DNA of 24,457 nucleotides, taken from Bacillota bacterium (GTDB taxonomy: Bacteria; Bacillota; Clostridia; Oscillospirales; Ruminococcaceae). Shown one piece after another: positions 22,646 through 24,457 of the stretch (positions are counted from its first letter, which is position 1; each line of letters begins with the position of its first letter). The translations under genes and the position numbers were made by a program. The stretch covers positions 1 through 24,457 of the forward strand of contig JAEZQD010000141.1 in assembly GCA_023413185.1 (NCBI GenBank), written 5' to 3'. The notes beneath the pieces are model-generated. The model had not been told where the DNA came from, did no database searches, and saw nothing but the letters and a program-made list of their open reading frames with translations.

Positions 22646-24355
22646 ATGAAAAAGAAATTGGTTTGCCTTTTGCTGGCTGCAATGATGATTGCTACGCTGG
22701 CAGCGTGCGGAGGTACCGCACCGGCACAGGAGTCTTCTCGTGCGGTCGCGGAGGAGCTGCCTACGGCTTCGGCAGATGACGGCAAAACGTTGCCTGTACT
22801 CAGCCCGGAGGATCCCACGACCTTTACCGTTTTTGTTCCTACCGCTAAGCCCGCCCCGTCTTCGGACAACAAGATTGCGAAGAAGCTGAAGGATGAGCTG
22901 GGTGTTACACTTGAGCTTGACATCATCTCCAGCAACTACGACGAGAAGATCGGCGTTATGATCGCAGCCGGCGAGTATCCCGATATTATCGGTAACTCAA
23001 GCCAGCATGCTCGCTTTATTGAAGCAGGTGCGCTGATTCCGTTTAATGACTACCTGACCCCGGGTCTTGCTGGCAACATCCTTACCCATGTGGAGCCTTA
23101 TCTGAGCAGGCTCTCCTATCCTGCTGACGGAAAGATCTATGTTCTTCCCAACTACAATCGCTATTATGGCGAGATCTCTGCGGGAACCCATTGGGGCCCT
23201 GCCTTCTGGATTCAAAAGGCGGTTGTTGAGGAGTTCGGTTATCCCGAGATCAATGACCTCGAAACATATTTTGACCTCATCGATCAGTACAAAGCAAAGT
23301 ATCCCACAATCGACGGACAACCCACAATCGGTTTCGAAATCTGCGCTGCACCTGGTAAAGAGTTCTGTCTCACCAATGCTCCGCAGCATCTAATCGGTCA
23401 CCCGAATGACGGTGGCGTGGTTGTTGATGTTGAAACCAAGGTAGCAGATATTTTTGCAGACAAAGAGTATGCAAAAACCTACTACAAAACTCTCAACGAG
23501 ATGAACCAAAAGGGTCTGGTTGACCCCGAGACCTTCACACAGAACTATGACCAGTACCTTGCCAAGCTGGCAAGCGGTCGTGTTCTTGGTATGTTTGACC
23601 AGCGCTGGAACTTTGGTAATGCTTACGATGCACTGACCGCCGAAGGTCGCTACGAGCGTCAGTGGATTCCTGTAATGCCCGTATACGACGGCTACGAGCC
23701 TTACTACCGTGATCGTGATGTTATGAACATCAACCAGGGCTTTGGCGTTAGCGTAAACTGCAAGGAGCCCGAAAAGGCTGTTGCGTTCTTAAACACCATT
23801 CTGGAAGAAGAGTGGCAGATCCTGTTTAGCTGGGGCGTTGAGGGCGAAGACTATCTGGTTAACGACGCAGGTCGTTACTATCGTACCCCCGAGATGCGCA
23901 CAACCCAGGACGATCCCGTTTGGAAGACCAAGAACAAGTACGAAGCATTCTGGGATATGATGCCCAAGAAACAAGGACAGTACTCCAACGGCAACAACTA
24001 TGACACAGACGGTCAGCCCGAAGAGTTCTTTGATACCCTGAAAGAGTACGACAAAAAGATTCTTGAGGGATACGGCAAACAGACATGGGTACAGTTCCTC
24101 AATCAGCCTCCGGAGAATCCTCCCTACTACCCCGCATGGAATATTGCACTGGTAGACGGTTCTGACGCGCAGATGGCAAATACCCAGCTTAACGACCTTG
24201 CGCTGCAGTACCTGCCCAAAGCAATCCTCAGCAGTCCTTCCGAGTTTGACGCCATTTGGTCTGAATACACCGCTAAGATTCAGGAGACCAACTACAAAGC
24301 GTATCTTGAAGTGATCAACAAAGAGATTGCATGGCGCATGGAAAACTGGGGCTAA
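22646..24355 (+). CDS. Extracellular solute-binding lipoprotein, LplA/YtcQ type (carbohydrate ABC transporter)
   Basis: This 569-residue binding protein is of the large family 1 type (LplA, LipO, YtcQ), which captures oligosaccharides or glycosides for CUT1-type permeases. It starts with a lipoprotein signal (lipobox L-A-A-C, Cys21) and an acidic, Ser-rich linker, then 'TFTVFVPTAKPAPSSDNKIAKKLKDELGVTLELDII' and 'IGVMIAAGEYPDIIG' typical of the family. ATG 22646 has AGAAGGAG at 22626-22633, 12 bases upstream; an in-frame TTG at 22637 would be too close. The gene is divergent from a YesM/YesN-type operon, a very common pairing. Codon choice is more biased than in neighbours, as expected for a highly expressed binding protein. 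Sugar unknown. Confidence 0.93.
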   Translation: MKKKLVCLLLAAMMIATLAACGGTAPAQESSRAVAEELPTASADDGKTLPVLSPEDPTTFTVFVPTAKPAPSSDNKIAKKLKDELGVTLELDIISSNYDEKIGVMIAAGEYPDIIGNSSQHARFIEAGALIPFNDYLTPGLAGNILTHVEPYLSRLSYPADGKIYVLPNYNRYYGEISAGTHWGPAFWIQKAVVEEFGYPEINDLETYFDLIDQYKAKYPTIDGQPTIGFEICAAPGKEFCLTNAPQHLIGHPNDGGVVVDVETKVADIFADKEYAKTYYKTLNEMNQKGLVDPETFTQNYDQYLAKLASGRVLGMFDQRWNFGNAYDALTAEGRYERQWIPVMPVYDGYEPYYRDRDVMNINQGFGVSVNCKEPEKAVAFLNTILEEEWQILFSWGVEGEDYLVNDAGRYYRTPEMRTTQDDPVWKTKNKYEAFWDMMPKKQGQYSNGNNYDTDGQPEEFFDTLKEYDKKILEGYGKQTWVQFLNQPPENPPYYPAWNIALVDGSDAQMANTQLNDLALQYLPKAILSSPSEFDAIWSEYTAKIQETNYKAYLEVINKEIAWRMENWG

Positions 24356-24370
24356 CCAACCCACATGCTG

Positions 24371-24405
24371 GAAGGGGTCGGCGTAAGCCGTCCCCTTCTT
24401 TCATA
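24371..24405 (+). terminator. Terminator or attenuator after the binding-protein gene
   Basis: GAAGGGGTCGGC (24371-24382) pairs with GCCGTCCCCTTC (24387-24398) with one T-T mismatch and a GTAA loop, followed by TTTCAT. The T-run is short, so some read-through into the next gene is likely. Confidence 0.7.
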
Positions 24406-24434
24406 CTTATACCAAAATAGGGGGGTACAATTCT

Positions 24435-24457
24435 ATGGGGAACGCTGTTGCCGAACG
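24435..24457 (+). CDS. Start of next gene, probably ABC permease (cut by window end)
   Basis: ATG 24435 follows a strong AGGGGGGT ribosome binding site (24418-24425). Only seven codons are visible (MGNAVAE). LplA-type binding-protein genes are usually followed by an LplB-type permease gene, so this is likely, but nothing in the visible residues proves it. Confidence 0.45.

Noticed and set aside
1..24457. CRISPR arrays, insertion sequences, phage genes, tRNA or rRNA genes
   Set aside because: No regularly spaced repeats, transposase-like or phage-like proteins, or recognisable RNA genes were seen on either strand.

Overview
The window looks like chromosomal DNA of a Gram-positive anaerobe of the Clostridia type. 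The signs are strong Shine-Dalgarno sites (GGAGG-like), TTG and GTG starts, lipoprotein signal peptides on both substrate-binding proteins, YesM/YesN-type two-component proteins beside a large LplA/YtcQ-type sugar-binding lipoprotein, and NAD-type dihydroorotate dehydrogenase (PyrD plus PyrK). No rRNA, tRNA, CRISPR or insertion sequence was seen, and I cannot name the species.

Layout. (1) 1-2520 is a mixed border: the 3' end of an unrecognised gene with a clear terminator, a DUF1579-like gene on the minus strand, and a secreted lipoprotein esterase, ending in a terminator. (2) 2576-4949 holds a consensus promoter and two PucR-family regulators. The second lacks the PucR sensor domain and has an altered DNA-binding helix. 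(3) 5069-9947 encodes a five-component ABC importer of the branched-chain amino acid (Liv) type: binding lipoprotein, two permeases, two ATPases. (4) 10047-17730 is a catabolic-looking gene set on the same strand: a cyclic amidohydrolase, a soluble CapA-like phosphatase, an M20 N-carbamoyl-amino-acid hydrolase, a dihydroorotase whose start overlaps the M20 stop, a YjjG-like nucleotidase, then PyrK and PyrD, closed by a strong terminator. (5) 18034-22441 on the minus strand is a response regulator / sensor kinase / response regulator operon. (6) Divergent from it, 22646-24355 is a large sugar-binding lipoprotein, followed by a terminator or attenuator and the first codons of what is probably the permease gene.

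How the genes may work together. The central set (2793-17730) has every enzyme needed to run pyrimidine ring synthesis backwards: orotate to dihydroorotate (PyrK-PyrD), to N-carbamoyl-L-aspartate (dihydroorotase), to aspartate plus CO2 and ammonia (M20 hydrolase as ureidosuccinase). The importer would bring in the substrate and the PucR pair would sense it. The committed biosynthetic genes (carAB, pyrB, pyrE, pyrF) are not in the window. This matches the orotate fermentation known from classical biochemistry of Clostridium (Zymobacterium) oroticum, and I propose it as a candidate orotate/ureide utilisation locus. The enzyme families are clear from sequence; the direction of flow and the substrate are inference. 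The main alternative is hydantoin or allantoin use, because the first amidohydrolase and the M20 enzyme belong to families with several substrates. The second region (18034-24457) is a typical carbohydrate sensing and uptake locus and appears unrelated.
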